A stretch of 60,725 nucleotides of DNA. Source: Flexilinea sp. (GTDB lineage Bacteria; Chloroflexota; Anaerolineae; Anaerolineales; Anaerolineaceae). Made by a program: the position numbers and the translations under genes. The notes under the pieces were generated by a model. It did not search any database and had not been told where the DNA came from. It worked only from the letters and a program-made list of their open reading frames with translations. The stretch spans positions 1 to 60,725 of the forward strand of contig JAPKMT010000015.1 in the NCBI GenBank assembly GCA_026645735.1, given 5' to 3'. This document shows positions 35,333-43,243 of this stretch, one piece after another (positions within the stretch are counted from its first letter, which is position 1; every line of letters starts with the position of its first letter).

Positions 35333-36433
35333 TTACACCTTAAAACCGTTCAGAACTTGAATGACTTCATCCTGTTCGGATTCAGTCATACCATTATATA
35401 GCGGGAGTGACAAAACCGTATCCGCATAACGCTCAGCAATCGGCAAATCTCCTCGATGAAAACCCAGAGAAGTGTATGCCTCTGATAAATGAGGCGGAAT
35501 TGGATAATGGATGATACTGTCAATCCCATGGTCCTGCAAGTACGCTTTTAATAAGTCGCGTTTTTCACAGCGGATTACATATTGATGCCAGACGGAAGAT
35601 GCGAATGGCCTTACTTTTGGTAGCTGAATCATCGGATTATGAATTTCACGGGAATACCGCTCCGTCAGTTTTTGCCGTTCTTCATTGGTCTCGCTCAGAT
35701 GAGCCAATTTTACGCGCAGCAAACCTGCCTGCAATTCATCCAGGCGTGAATTCGTTCCAACGACCTGATTAAAGTAGCGTTTTTCACTGCCATAATTTCG
35801 ATAGATGCGAAAAGCCCGGTCATATTCCGGACAGTTGGTAAGAATCGCTCCGCCTTCTCCAAAACCGCCCAGGTTTTTGGTCGGGTAAAAGCTGAAACAA
35901 GAAATATCCGTATAGGTATTCGTAAATCTACCGTCATACCTGGCACCATGTGATTGCGCACTGTCCTCCACCAGAAAGAGATGATGACGATCACAGAACT
36001 CACGCAGCTTGGCCATATGACAGGATTGCCCATATAAATTAACGGATAATATAGCCTTTGTCCGTTCAGTGATTTTTTCTTCAATTTTTTCAGGATCCAT
36101 CGTGAAGTACGCATCAGGTTCCACAAAAACCGGATTTGCTCCGTTGATCGTGATGCCCATGACGCTTGCAATATATGTGTTCGAAGGTACAAGCACCTCA
36201 TCACCTTTTCCGATGCCCAGGATGCGGAAGGAAAGCCATAAGGCATCCAGTCCGCTGCCTAATCCAACACAGTAATCCGATCCCATAAACGAAGCGAATT
36301 CCTGCTCAAATGATGTCACTTCAGTCCCAAGGACATAATGTCCGCTGCGTAAAACGGACAGCGCCTTCTCTTCGAATTCATCTTGATAGCGATAAAAAAG
36401 GCGGGAAATATCATTCGCTTTAATTTGCTTCAT
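35333..36433 (-). CDS. dTDP-3-oxo-6-deoxyhexose aminotransferase (FdtB/QdtB-like, DegT family)
   Basis: A 366-residue PLP-dependent sugar aminotransferase that installs the 3-amino group. The PLP lysine is Lys186 in CFSFYPTKNLGGFGEGG. Also visible are GLGSGLDALWLSFR, VEDSAQSHGA and NSRLDELQA. Normal length. It lies between the formyltransferase and ketoisomerase genes in one minus-strand operon, which supports a dTDP-3-amino-3,6-dideoxyhexose product. Confidence 0.92.
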   Translation of the reverse strand: MKQIKANDISRLFYRYQDEFEEKALSVLRSGHYVLGTEVTSFEQEFASFMGSDYCVGLGSGLDALWLSFRILGIGKGDEVLVPSNTYIASVMGITINGANPVFVEPDAYFTMDPEKIEEKITERTKAILSVNLYGQSCHMAKLREFCDRHHLFLVEDSAQSHGARYDGRFTNTYTDISCFSFYPTKNLGGFGEGGAILTNCPEYDRAFRIYRNYGSEKRYFNQVVGTNSRLDELQAGLLRVKLAHLSETNEERQKLTERYSREIHNPMIQLPKVRPFASSVWHQYVIRCEKRDLLKAYLQDHGIDSIIHYPIPPHLSEAYTSLGFHRGDLPIAERYADTVLSLPLYNGMTESEQDEVIQVLNGFKV

Positions 36434-36453
36434 TTTTTCTCAAATTCCTGAAT

Positions 36454-37281
36454 CTAAACCACTGGTTCATCAATGGAAACATACAATATCACATCAAAAT
36501 CCAATGTGGAAACAATCATTTTTTCTGAATCCTGTCCGATTACGATTCCGGTTTTTCCTCTGGATCTTTCTTCAGTAATCTCACATCGCTTAATTTCTCT
36601 GTTATTGACTGTTGGAAGCTGATAAACATCAAAGGTAAATGCCCGAATCTGATTATAAACAGCGATTGCAGGCTGCTGAAAATTGATTTTCAGATCTTTG
36701 TAATTGATGCTTTTCCTGGAATAATAGGTTGCTTCCAATTTATTTTGCGGCTTTCCATAGAATTTTCCGCTCAGAAGAAGATTAAAATTTTGTTTGGCAA
36801 GTTCGGTTCCATAGAGGATGTATTTCAGGTACAAATCTTTGGCAGTATCGGTCATTTGGATCGGAAAAGCTTTCTGATCGATCACATCACCGGTATCAAT
36901 TCCCTGATCAATGCAATGCAGCGTTACTCCCGACTCTGATTCATTGTTGAGTATCGGCCAGGCGGAGGTATACATTCCACGATACTTCGGCAAGAGTGAA
37001 AAATGAATGTTGAAAAGACGGTTGGATTGAAATAGGTGCGGATGAATAATCGTATCAAATTCTAAGGATAAGAATATAAGATCCGGAATCGCGTATACGC
37101 TTTCCAATGATACGATGGGAATACTGTATCCGGATGCTGTTTTTCTTAAGGATCGCTGCCATTGATCCTCGCCATCATCCGTTTTATTGATGATTACACA
37201 AATTTCTTTTGGGTCAATTCGTTCCAGCGCGTAATCCAATACATCACACGCAATGTTGTTTTTTCCTGCAATAGCCAGCAT
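36454..37281 (-). CDS. Sugar N-formyltransferase (Fmt fold)
   Basis: The 275-residue protein has a formyl-transferase core with the catalytic block FNIHFSLLPKYRG (Asn91, His93) and the downstream Asp region GIDTGDVIDQ. It is shorter than methionyl-tRNA formyltransferase and not beside def or fmt-type genes. Sugar N-formyltransferases such as QdtF use N10-formyl-THF to formylate dTDP-3-aminosugars. Being first in an operon with FdtA/FdtB-like genes, it most likely makes the N-formyl amino sugar in place of the usual acetyltransferase (FdtC). The start is at ATG 37281. Confidence 0.85.
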   Translation of the reverse strand: MLAIAGKNNIACDVLDYALERIDPKEICVIINKTDDGEDQWQRSLRKTASGYSIPIVSLESVYAIPDLIFLSLEFDTIIHPHLFQSNRLFNIHFSLLPKYRGMYTSAWPILNNESESGVTLHCIDQGIDTGDVIDQKAFPIQMTDTAKDLYLKYILYGTELAKQNFNLLLSGKFYGKPQNKLEATYYSRKSINYKDLKINFQQPAIAVYNQIRAFTFDVYQLPTVNNREIKRCEITEERSRGKTGIVIGQDSEKMIVSTLDFDVILYVSIDEPVV

Positions 37282-37797
37282 GTTTTGGCATCCTCATTTT
37301 TCAGGTTGTTCATTGCTGCTAATTTTATCTCACTTTTCTGGCACACATCAGCAACCAGTAATTCGAAATTTTAAAAAGCCTTTTGAGAAAAAAGAGAAAA
37401 CTTGTTGTTGTATTGATTATTTGTGAAACAGAAAAACTGTACAGCCATTAAATAATTCTCTTTCTCATTTTTCTCATTTGAATTGTTGATAAAAATACTG
37501 TGCCTTCTCTCAATCGGTCAAAATACCGTATAATTTAATGCAATACATAAGCCGGACTTTTGCTGAAGATCAACCAATAAAACAGCAATTCAAGATTTGG
37601 ATCGGCCATTTGCATGAAAAGTGATCATCTTTCCATCCATAACGTTTTCGGCTTATGACAAGGATGTCAATTACGAAGTATTCGGAGTTCTGGCAGTTCC
37701 CGACAAAACAAAGAAATACGAACTCCTGTGGTTTCTTCTATCGAAGGTCGAATTTTGTAAAGAAAAACAATAAATTTATGGAAAGGCACAATACCAC
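37282..37797. other. Divergent spacer between sugar cassette and relA
   Basis: 516 bp containing a degenerate hairpin element (37356-37488), a TATAAT at 37529-37534 with no good -35, and an approximately 260-nt possible relA leader. I see no gene in it. Confidence 0.5.
37356..37488 (-). repeat. Degenerate hairpin element, copy I
   Basis: A good right terminus (CAGTAATTCGAAATTTT), the AAGCCTTTTGAGAAAAAAGA segment and the first hairpin arm (TTGTTGTATTGATTATTTG) are present. The second arm has decayed, and the other terminus is poor (CATTTGAATTGTTG). Confidence 0.75.
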
Positions 37798-40029
37798 ATG
37801 CTGCTGGACGACCTTTTAGCGGTATCACCCGAGTCATTTACACAAACTGATAAAGAACTTATAGAGAAAGCCTATTACTTTGCAGAAAAAGCACATGAAG
37901 GGCAAAAACGAGCTTCCGGTGAACCGTACTTTACACACTGCGTAGCCGTTGCAATGATTCTATGCGAATTAAAAGTGCAAAGCAACGTTATCGCCGCAGC
38001 GCTCCTGCATGATACCGTCGAAGATACAGAAATTACACTGGATCAAATCCGGAAAGAATTTGGCGATGAAATTACCCAGTTGGTGGATGGGGTCACCAAA
38101 CTTACCAATTTGCCGGATGCTCACCGTTATGAAAAATCTTTCTCCACAGCATCCTCTGCAGACAATCCTGAAAAAAGCGAAAGCCGGATTGAAGATCCGG
38201 AACTCAAAGAAGCTGCCATTCGGGAAAGCAAACGCAAGTTAAAAAACGAAACATTGCGTAAAACATTTATCGCAATGGTAGATGATGTCAGAGTCATCAT
38301 CATCAAACTGGCAGACCGTCTTCATAATATGCGAACGCTCAGTCACACCAGCAAAGAGAAGCAAAAACGGATTGCTCAGGAAACATTGGACATTTATGCA
38401 CCGCTTGCAAACCGTCTGGGTATCTGGCGTATCAAATGGGAATTAGAGGATCTGGCCTTTCGGTATGTCCATCCGGAAGAGTACATCCAGATTGCAGAAA
38501 ATCTGGCAACCACCCATGCCTTAAGGGAAAAAGAAGTTGAGGAAATTTCTGACAAACTGAAATCAGTCATGGAACAGGCGCAGATTGATTGCGAAATTTC
38601 CGGAAGGCCGAAACACATCTATTCGATTTACAATAAAATGCTGGATCGAAACAAACCGTTTGAGATGCTTCGTGATCTGCGGGGTGTCCGTGTGATCGTC
38701 AAGGACATACCCTCCTGTTACATGGCTCTGGGGCAGATTCACACACATTGGCGGCCGATTCCGCAGGAATTTGATGATTACATTGCAGTCCCTAAAGATA
38801 ATTTTTACCAATCCCTCCACACTGCTGTCTATTATGACGACGGGAAACCGCTGGAAGTACAAATCCGAACACCGGAAATGCATCAAAACGCAGAATACGG
38901 TATTGCAGCGCATTGGCGCTATAAAGAGCATGCCAAATCGGACGCCTATTTTGAGAAACGTCTGGATTATCTTCGCCGAATCATGGATTGGCGCAAGGAT
39001 GTCGAGGATGCCGGTGAATTTGTTGAAGGGATGAAATCGGATGTCCTTCAGGACAGAGTTTTTGTTTTCACACCCCGCGGAGACGTCATCGATCTGCCGG
39101 TGGGATCAACACCGATCGATTTTGCCTACGGTGTGCATACCGAAATCGGCCATCGCTGCCGGGGCGCAAAAGTTAACAGCAAAATGGTTCCACTGACCTA
39201 TCAACTAAAAACCGGCGATCAGGTTTCAATCATGACTTCCAAACAGGGCGGTCCCAGTCGAGACTGGTTGAATCCAAATCTGGGTCTTGCCAATACACAG
39301 CGCGCCCGTTCGAAAATTCGCGCCTGGTTTAAATGGCAGGATCGTGAGTTAAATCTGACGCAGGGCAAAGAAGCGATTAAGAAAGATCTACAGCGTCTCG
39401 GGATGAGTGACACGGATCTGAGTGAGATTGCGCACGATCTTGATTACAAAAATGTGGATGAACTATACATCGCAATCGGTTGCGGCGATTTGTCATCCTA
39501 TCGAGTGATCAATAAAATTAATGAAAGCTTCAAAACGATTGAGCAGCAAGTATTAACCCCGCGTCCCCAGCAATTTGATCACATGAAAGAATCCGGAATC
39601 TCTGTGCTGGGAGCAGGCAGCATCTACACCACCTTCGGGAAATGCTGCAGTCCAGCACCGGGGGATGATATCATCGGCTATATCACCAAAGGTCGTGGCG
39701 CGACGATTCATAAAAGCGACTGTCCGAATGTAAAACGGGTAAAAGACCGTGAAAGACTGATCAATGTCAGTTGGGGACAGCCGGAACAACGCTATCCGGT
39801 CGGGGTCACCATAAAAGCCTATGACCGCCAGGGGCTGGTTAACGACATCACCAACATGCTGGTTACTGAAGCAGTCAATCTGGAAAACATCAACGTCAAT
39901 GTGGCCCACAATTATGCCAACATCCAGATCGTGATTGACGTTTTGGATATCAATCAGCTCAGCCGAATTCTGACGAAAATTGAAGGACTGCCAAATGTGG
40001 TTGAAGCCTACCGCAACCGGCCTGGTTAA
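37798..40029 (+). CDS. relA: Bifunctional (p)ppGpp synthetase/hydrolase RelA/SpoT
   Basis: A 743-residue long RSH protein controlling the stringent response. The HD hydrolase domain (1-190) has YFTHCVAVA, LLHDTVEDT and KLADRLHNMRTL, so it looks active. The synthetase domain (about 250-380) has RGVRVIV and the YQSLHTAVYYDDG and EVQIRTPEMHQNAEYGIAAHW blocks. TGS domain at about 420-480 (VFTPRGDVIDLP), a zinc-finger/helical region (FGKCCSPAPGDDIIGY) and a C-terminal ACT domain follow. The HD domain carries a charged insertion (about residues 110-147) between GVTKLTNL and the next helix. GAAAGG lies upstream of the ATG. Confidence 0.96.
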   Translation: MLLDDLLAVSPESFTQTDKELIEKAYYFAEKAHEGQKRASGEPYFTHCVAVAMILCELKVQSNVIAAALLHDTVEDTEITLDQIRKEFGDEITQLVDGVTKLTNLPDAHRYEKSFSTASSADNPEKSESRIEDPELKEAAIRESKRKLKNETLRKTFIAMVDDVRVIIIKLADRLHNMRTLSHTSKEKQKRIAQETLDIYAPLANRLGIWRIKWELEDLAFRYVHPEEYIQIAENLATTHALREKEVEEISDKLKSVMEQAQIDCEISGRPKHIYSIYNKMLDRNKPFEMLRDLRGVRVIVKDIPSCYMALGQIHTHWRPIPQEFDDYIAVPKDNFYQSLHTAVYYDDGKPLEVQIRTPEMHQNAEYGIAAHWRYKEHAKSDAYFEKRLDYLRRIMDWRKDVEDAGEFVEGMKSDVLQDRVFVFTPRGDVIDLPVGSTPIDFAYGVHTEIGHRCRGAKVNSKMVPLTYQLKTGDQVSIMTSKQGGPSRDWLNPNLGLANTQRARSKIRAWFKWQDRELNLTQGKEAIKKDLQRLGMSDTDLSEIAHDLDYKNVDELYIAIGCGDLSSYRVINKINESFKTIEQQVLTPRPQQFDHMKESGISVLGAGSIYTTFGKCCSPAPGDDIIGYITKGRGATIHKSDCPNVKRVKDRERLINVSWGQPEQRYPVGVTIKAYDRQGLVNDITNMLVTEAVNLENINVNVAHNYANIQIVIDVLDINQLSRILTKIEGLPNVVEAYRNRPG

Positions 40030-40129
40030 AGACAACAGTTTTTCCTGAAAAAATTCATGTATACGCTCACTTTCTGAGGAGAAGGTAAGAATCGATTGCA
40101 TTTTGATTGCACGAATTCAAATTTCATCC

Positions 40130-40158
40130 TTTACACAGTTGATTCCTTGCGGTAGAAT
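40130..40158 (+). promoter_or_regulatory. Promoter of the small acidic protein gene
   Basis: TTTACA (40130-40135) and TAGAAT (40153-40158) with a 17-nt spacer, 74 nt before the start codon at 40232. Confidence 0.6.
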
Positions 40159-40231
40159 ATCGCCAAATTATTGCCATATGAAATAAACGGTTCGTTCGAA
40201 TCGATTCCACAAAAATCAGGAGGCTGAAACA

Positions 40232-40477
40232 ATGGCTAGAATTCGATGTAAATATCTTGACTGCGCATTTTTGGACGAGGGATACTGCAGCGCAGCATTG
40301 GTTGAATTGGACTCGAACAAAGGCTGTTTAACCTATTCCCCCAACGCTGAGACTCCGGTCGATGATGATTGGGTTGATACCGATACAGAAGATTTGGAAG
40401 ACTGGGAAGATCTCACCGAAGAAGAAGATGACAAGGATGATGATCCCTGGATGGAAGACGAAGAGGACGAATTTTAA
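40232..40477 (+). CDS. Small Cys-containing protein with long acidic tail
   Basis: 81 residues. The N-terminal half has four cysteines (Cys6, 11, 19, 32; MARIRCKYLDC, GYCSAAL, KGCLTYSP) that could bind zinc or an Fe-S centre. The C-terminal half (from about residue 40) is almost entirely Asp/Glu/Trp. AGGAGG 8 nt upstream, its own promoter and a strong terminator show that it is a real, probably well-expressed gene. I do not recognise a characterised family. It could bind a basic partner or nucleic-acid-binding protein, but that is speculation. Confidence 0.8.
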   Translation: MARIRCKYLDCAFLDEGYCSAALVELDSNKGCLTYSPNAETPVDDDWVDTDTEDLEDWEDLTEEEDDKDDDPWMEDEEDEF

Positions 40478-40506
40478 AAATATTTTTCTTTTCAGACAGT
40501 CAGACA

Positions 40507-40545
40507 AAAAAACGCGCCATTATCAACCGAAATGGTGCGTTTTTT
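40507..40545 (+). terminator. Intrinsic terminator of the small acidic protein gene
   Basis: AAAACGCGCCATT pairs with AATGGTGCGTTTT (one G-U), with a T run to 40545. Confidence 0.9.
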
Positions 40546-40663
40546 GTCTTGTGAAAAATAACCTACCGTGTTGCTGCAAAGAAAATCAACAATCATTACC
40601 ACCGGTTAAGCCAGCAGAAGTTTATTCCATCCTATCATCGCGAGCTCGCACAGTGTCTTATTC

Positions 40664-40762
40664 TGTCATTGGTATTATTCTGTAAGGGCATGGCAATCTC
40701 CCTGCCGTATGAAGAGAAGAGTGCCATACGAAAAGAGATTGCTTCTCTATGATCGCAATGAC
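40664..40762. repeat. GTCATTG...GCAATCTC inverted repeat element
   Basis: GTCATTG near 40664 and GGCAATCTC (40692-40700) are mirrored by GAGATTGC (40735-40742) and CGCAATGAC (40754-40762). An inner pair CGTATG/CATACG is also present. This resembles the widespread GTCATTGCGA...GCAATCTC palindromic repeats seen in many genomes, here in degenerate form. It is unrelated to the 122-bp hairpin family. Nothing else recognisable lies in 40546-40861. Confidence 0.6.
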
Positions 40763-40861
40763 AAGATGTCATCCTGCTTCCATGTTCTCATTGGAGGCTC
40801 TTCTTTTTGGCGAAACCTTCTTTTCTCCCCTTGCATAGCAGGGGGCTTTAATACATAAATA

Positions 40862-40890
40862 AAAAAGTTCAAGTTATTCTTGAACTTTTT
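40862..40890 (-). terminator. Terminator of tRNA-Gln
   Basis: AAAAAGTTCAAG (40862-40873) pairs with CTTGAACTTTTT (40879-40890), giving a T run on the minus strand just after the tRNA. Confidence 0.85.
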
Positions 40891-40895
40891 GTCTG

Positions 40896-40966
40896 CTGGG
40901 GGCAAAGGAGTCGAACCTCTACATACAGATTCAGAGTCTGCTGTCCTGCCATTAGACGAGCCCCCA
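40896..40966 (-). tRNA. tRNA-Gln (anticodon CTG)
   Basis: A 71-nt cloverleaf on the minus strand: acceptor TGGGGGC pairs with GCCCCCA, followed by discriminator G73 (the usual identity base of tRNA-Gln). The anticodon loop CTCTGAA gives CTG, and the T loop is TTCGACT. CCA is not fully encoded. Confidence 0.95.
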
Positions 40967-41103
40967 ATTTTTTGAAACGCTTTGTATTCTACCAAATAAT
41001 AGTTTTTTCGTAAAGTGAAATCGGATAAATATGTTGTTGATCAGCGGTAAACGTGAATTGAAAATCCTCACGTCTCGAGAATTGCGAATTTTCGTAAAAA
41101 AAG

Positions 41104-41130
41104 TTGAATCCAAAATAATTATGGTATAAT
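41104..41130 (+). promoter_or_regulatory. Promoter of tRNA-Lys
   Basis: TTGAAT (41104-41109) and TATAAT (41125-41130) with a 15-nt spacer, 23 nt before the mature tRNA end. Confidence 0.6.
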
Positions 41131-41153
41131 CCTGCATTGTTCAGCACGAACAA

Positions 41154-41227
41154 GGCCCATTAGCTCAATTTGGCAGAGCAATTGACTCTTAATCAATGTG
41201 TTCTGGGTTCGAGTCCCAGATGGGTCA
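41154..41227 (+). tRNA. tRNA-Lys (anticodon CTT)
   Basis: A 74-nt cloverleaf: acceptor GGCCCAT pairs with ATGGGTC (one G-U), the anticodon loop is CTCTTAA (CTT), the T loop is TTCGAGT, and the discriminator is A. It borders the degraded accessory patch downstream, but I could not find a repeated tRNA 3' end that would mark an attachment site. Confidence 0.95.
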
Positions 41228-41650
41228 CAATCCCGTTTTATATTAAATTATTTATCAATCTTGTGAATGATCTACAATGATTGATTTTTAGTTTATTTAT
41301 TTCAGATTTTTTCCCCTTCCTAATCATAAACAAATTGTACCATTTTGACAAAAAAGAATTTTTTTTATACATCTTTTGTAAACTTGTAAAAGAATTCTAT
41401 TATTGATTGTGCACCGCAAGCAGAATAATGAATCGCTCAATATTAATATGGATCCTTCCAGTTATTGTATTCTTTCCGAAAATCGTTGTATCATTATGGA
41501 CAATGCAGAGATAAGAATTAAAATAATTAATTTAGCAATGATCTATTCTTATTTGCGCAGTGCAATCAACAATATATCTCATAGGTAAATTTTCAATATT
41601 CAGGCAGCATTCCAATTCGGCAATACCTTAATCAGCAAAAGGAAAACATC
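41228..41650. other. AT-rich intergenic region before hsdR remnant
   Basis: 423 bp, very AT-rich, with no hairpin element. A 61-codon frame at 41403-41588 has no ribosome site and no recognisable features, so I do not call it. Confidence 0.6.
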
Positions 41651-42973
41651 ATGGATTATGAAATCCCCGACATAGAAGGTTTATCGGATTATTCGATTCA
41701 AGAACAACTGAAGAATGAAGAAAACACCAAAAGAACACTTATTACCCCTTTTATCGAAAAATGTTGGAATGATACATCTCATGACAAAATCCTCATGGAG
41801 TATTATTTCACCGACGGGCGAATTTCCATTGATGAATATCAAATCGCGCATCGCGGAAAACCAAAAAAGGTAGATTACCTCTTGCTTTATTATCATAATA
41901 TTCCTCTCGCGCTGGTTGAAGCCAAGGGAGAGGATCATCAGGCAGATGAGGGCTTCCAGCAAGCCAAAGAGTACGCCCGCGCTTTGGATGTTCCATTCGC
42001 CTATGCGACCAACGGTATCATACTGATTGAAATCGATATGCTGTGCGGACTGAATAAAATGATGAAAATGACCGACTTTCCAACAATGGAGGTTTTATGG
42101 GAGCGGTTCAGAAAGGAAAAAGGACTCACGAATTCTGTCGAGGATACCCTGACCTTTCCATACTATCAGACTCCGACAGGAAAAGTTCCCCGATATTATC
42201 AGCGTATTGCCATTAATCGGACAGTCGAAGCCATTGCCAAAGGGCAGAACCGCATTTTACTGGTCATGGCAACCGGAACTGGAAAGACTTTTACAGCATT
42301 CCAGATTATCCATCGATTCTGGAAAACACAGCAAAAAAAGAAAATCCTCTTTATTGTTGACCGTAACATACTCATTGATCAGACGATGCGCAAGGACTTC
42401 CAACCGTTTGCAAATGCTATGATCAAAATCGACAACAAGAATCTGTATACGGCACACGAGATTTATTTGGGGCTTTATCAGCAGTTGAAGAATGAGGAGC
42501 ATGATTATTACAAACAATTTCCGCGTGATTTCTTCGATTTGATCATTGTGGATGAATGTCACCGCGGATCTGCCAACATTTATTCCAACTGGCACGAAAT
42601 TCTTGATTACTTCAAAAGTGCAACACAGATCGGCATGACTGCCACACCGCGCGATGATTCAGAATTGGACGCCAATAACTTAATGTATTTCGGAAATCCG
42701 ATCTATATATATTCCTTTAAACAGGGAATTGAAGACGGCTTCCTGTCGCCATATAAAGTATTGTCCGTTAATTTGGATGTGGATATTAACGGATACTATC
42801 CGCCGGAAGGAACAACGGATACAGAGGGCAATCCGATAGAAATCCGCCGCTATTCGCAGAAAGACCATAGTGAAAGGAAAATAGATGGATATATTGATAA
42901 TAAAACCGCAGTGGGGTACAAAAATCCTAAATGGGGAAAAAGTATGGGAAATACGTGGCTCTGGTACAAATAA
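41651..42973 (+). pseudogene. hsdR: Truncated type I restriction endonuclease subunit HsdR
   Basis: The open frame has 440 codons, but only about residues 1-405 look like HsdR. The N-terminal nuclease domain has VDYLLLYYHNIPLALVEAKGE (D...E-x-K). Helicase lobe 1 has Walker A MATGTGKTFTAF, IVDECHRGSAN (DEXH-type) and GMTATPRDD. The HsdR-like sequence stops after RRYSQKD (codon ends at 42865). The remaining 35 codons are an out-of-frame reading of the overlapping ASCH gene. Full-length HsdR of this type is roughly 750-1000 residues, so lobe 2 and the C-terminal domain are missing, and no hsdM or hsdS is nearby. AAAAGGAAAA precedes the ATG. The protein cannot be a working type I motor. Confidence 0.85.
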
Positions 42974-43229
42974 ACGTGGAACGTTTGCCATCGCGTTCAG
43001 CAGGACATATAAAAAATATGGAGAAGCCAATCTTGTAAATTCTATAGAGTTAACTGAAAAGCTATGGAATGCTAACTATGATAAGCATTGTATCCGAGAT
43101 ATAACTTGGGCAACTTTACTGCAAATATATAAGCATCCGCATGCCTGGGTATTCGGAAGCCCTATTTGGTATGAAAATCCAATACCTTTTACACCGCACC
43201 CCGGTGCTGTAATATGGGTCAAAGAATAA
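42885..43229 (+). CDS. ASCH-domain protein
   Basis: 114 residues. The N-terminal IIKPQWGTKILNGEKVWEIRG matches the ASCH/PUA-like core (a short beta strand, then K-x-I-L-x-G-x-K-x-x-E-x-R), found in proteins that bind RNA or modified nucleosides. GAAAGG lies 8 nt before the ATG. The gene starts 20 bp after the HsdR-like sequence ends and its first 89 bp lie inside the hsdR remnant frame, so it probably came with the segment that replaced the hsdR 3' end. It is followed after 14 bp by the 424-residue unknown gene. Function unknown beyond the fold. Confidence 0.8.
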   Translation: MDILIIKPQWGTKILNGEKVWEIRGSGTNKRGTFAIAFSRTYKKYGEANLVNSIELTEKLWNANYDKHCIRDITWATLLQIYKHPHAWVFGSPIWYENPIPFTPHPGAVIWVKE

Positions 43230-43243
43230 GGAAGGGCGTAATT

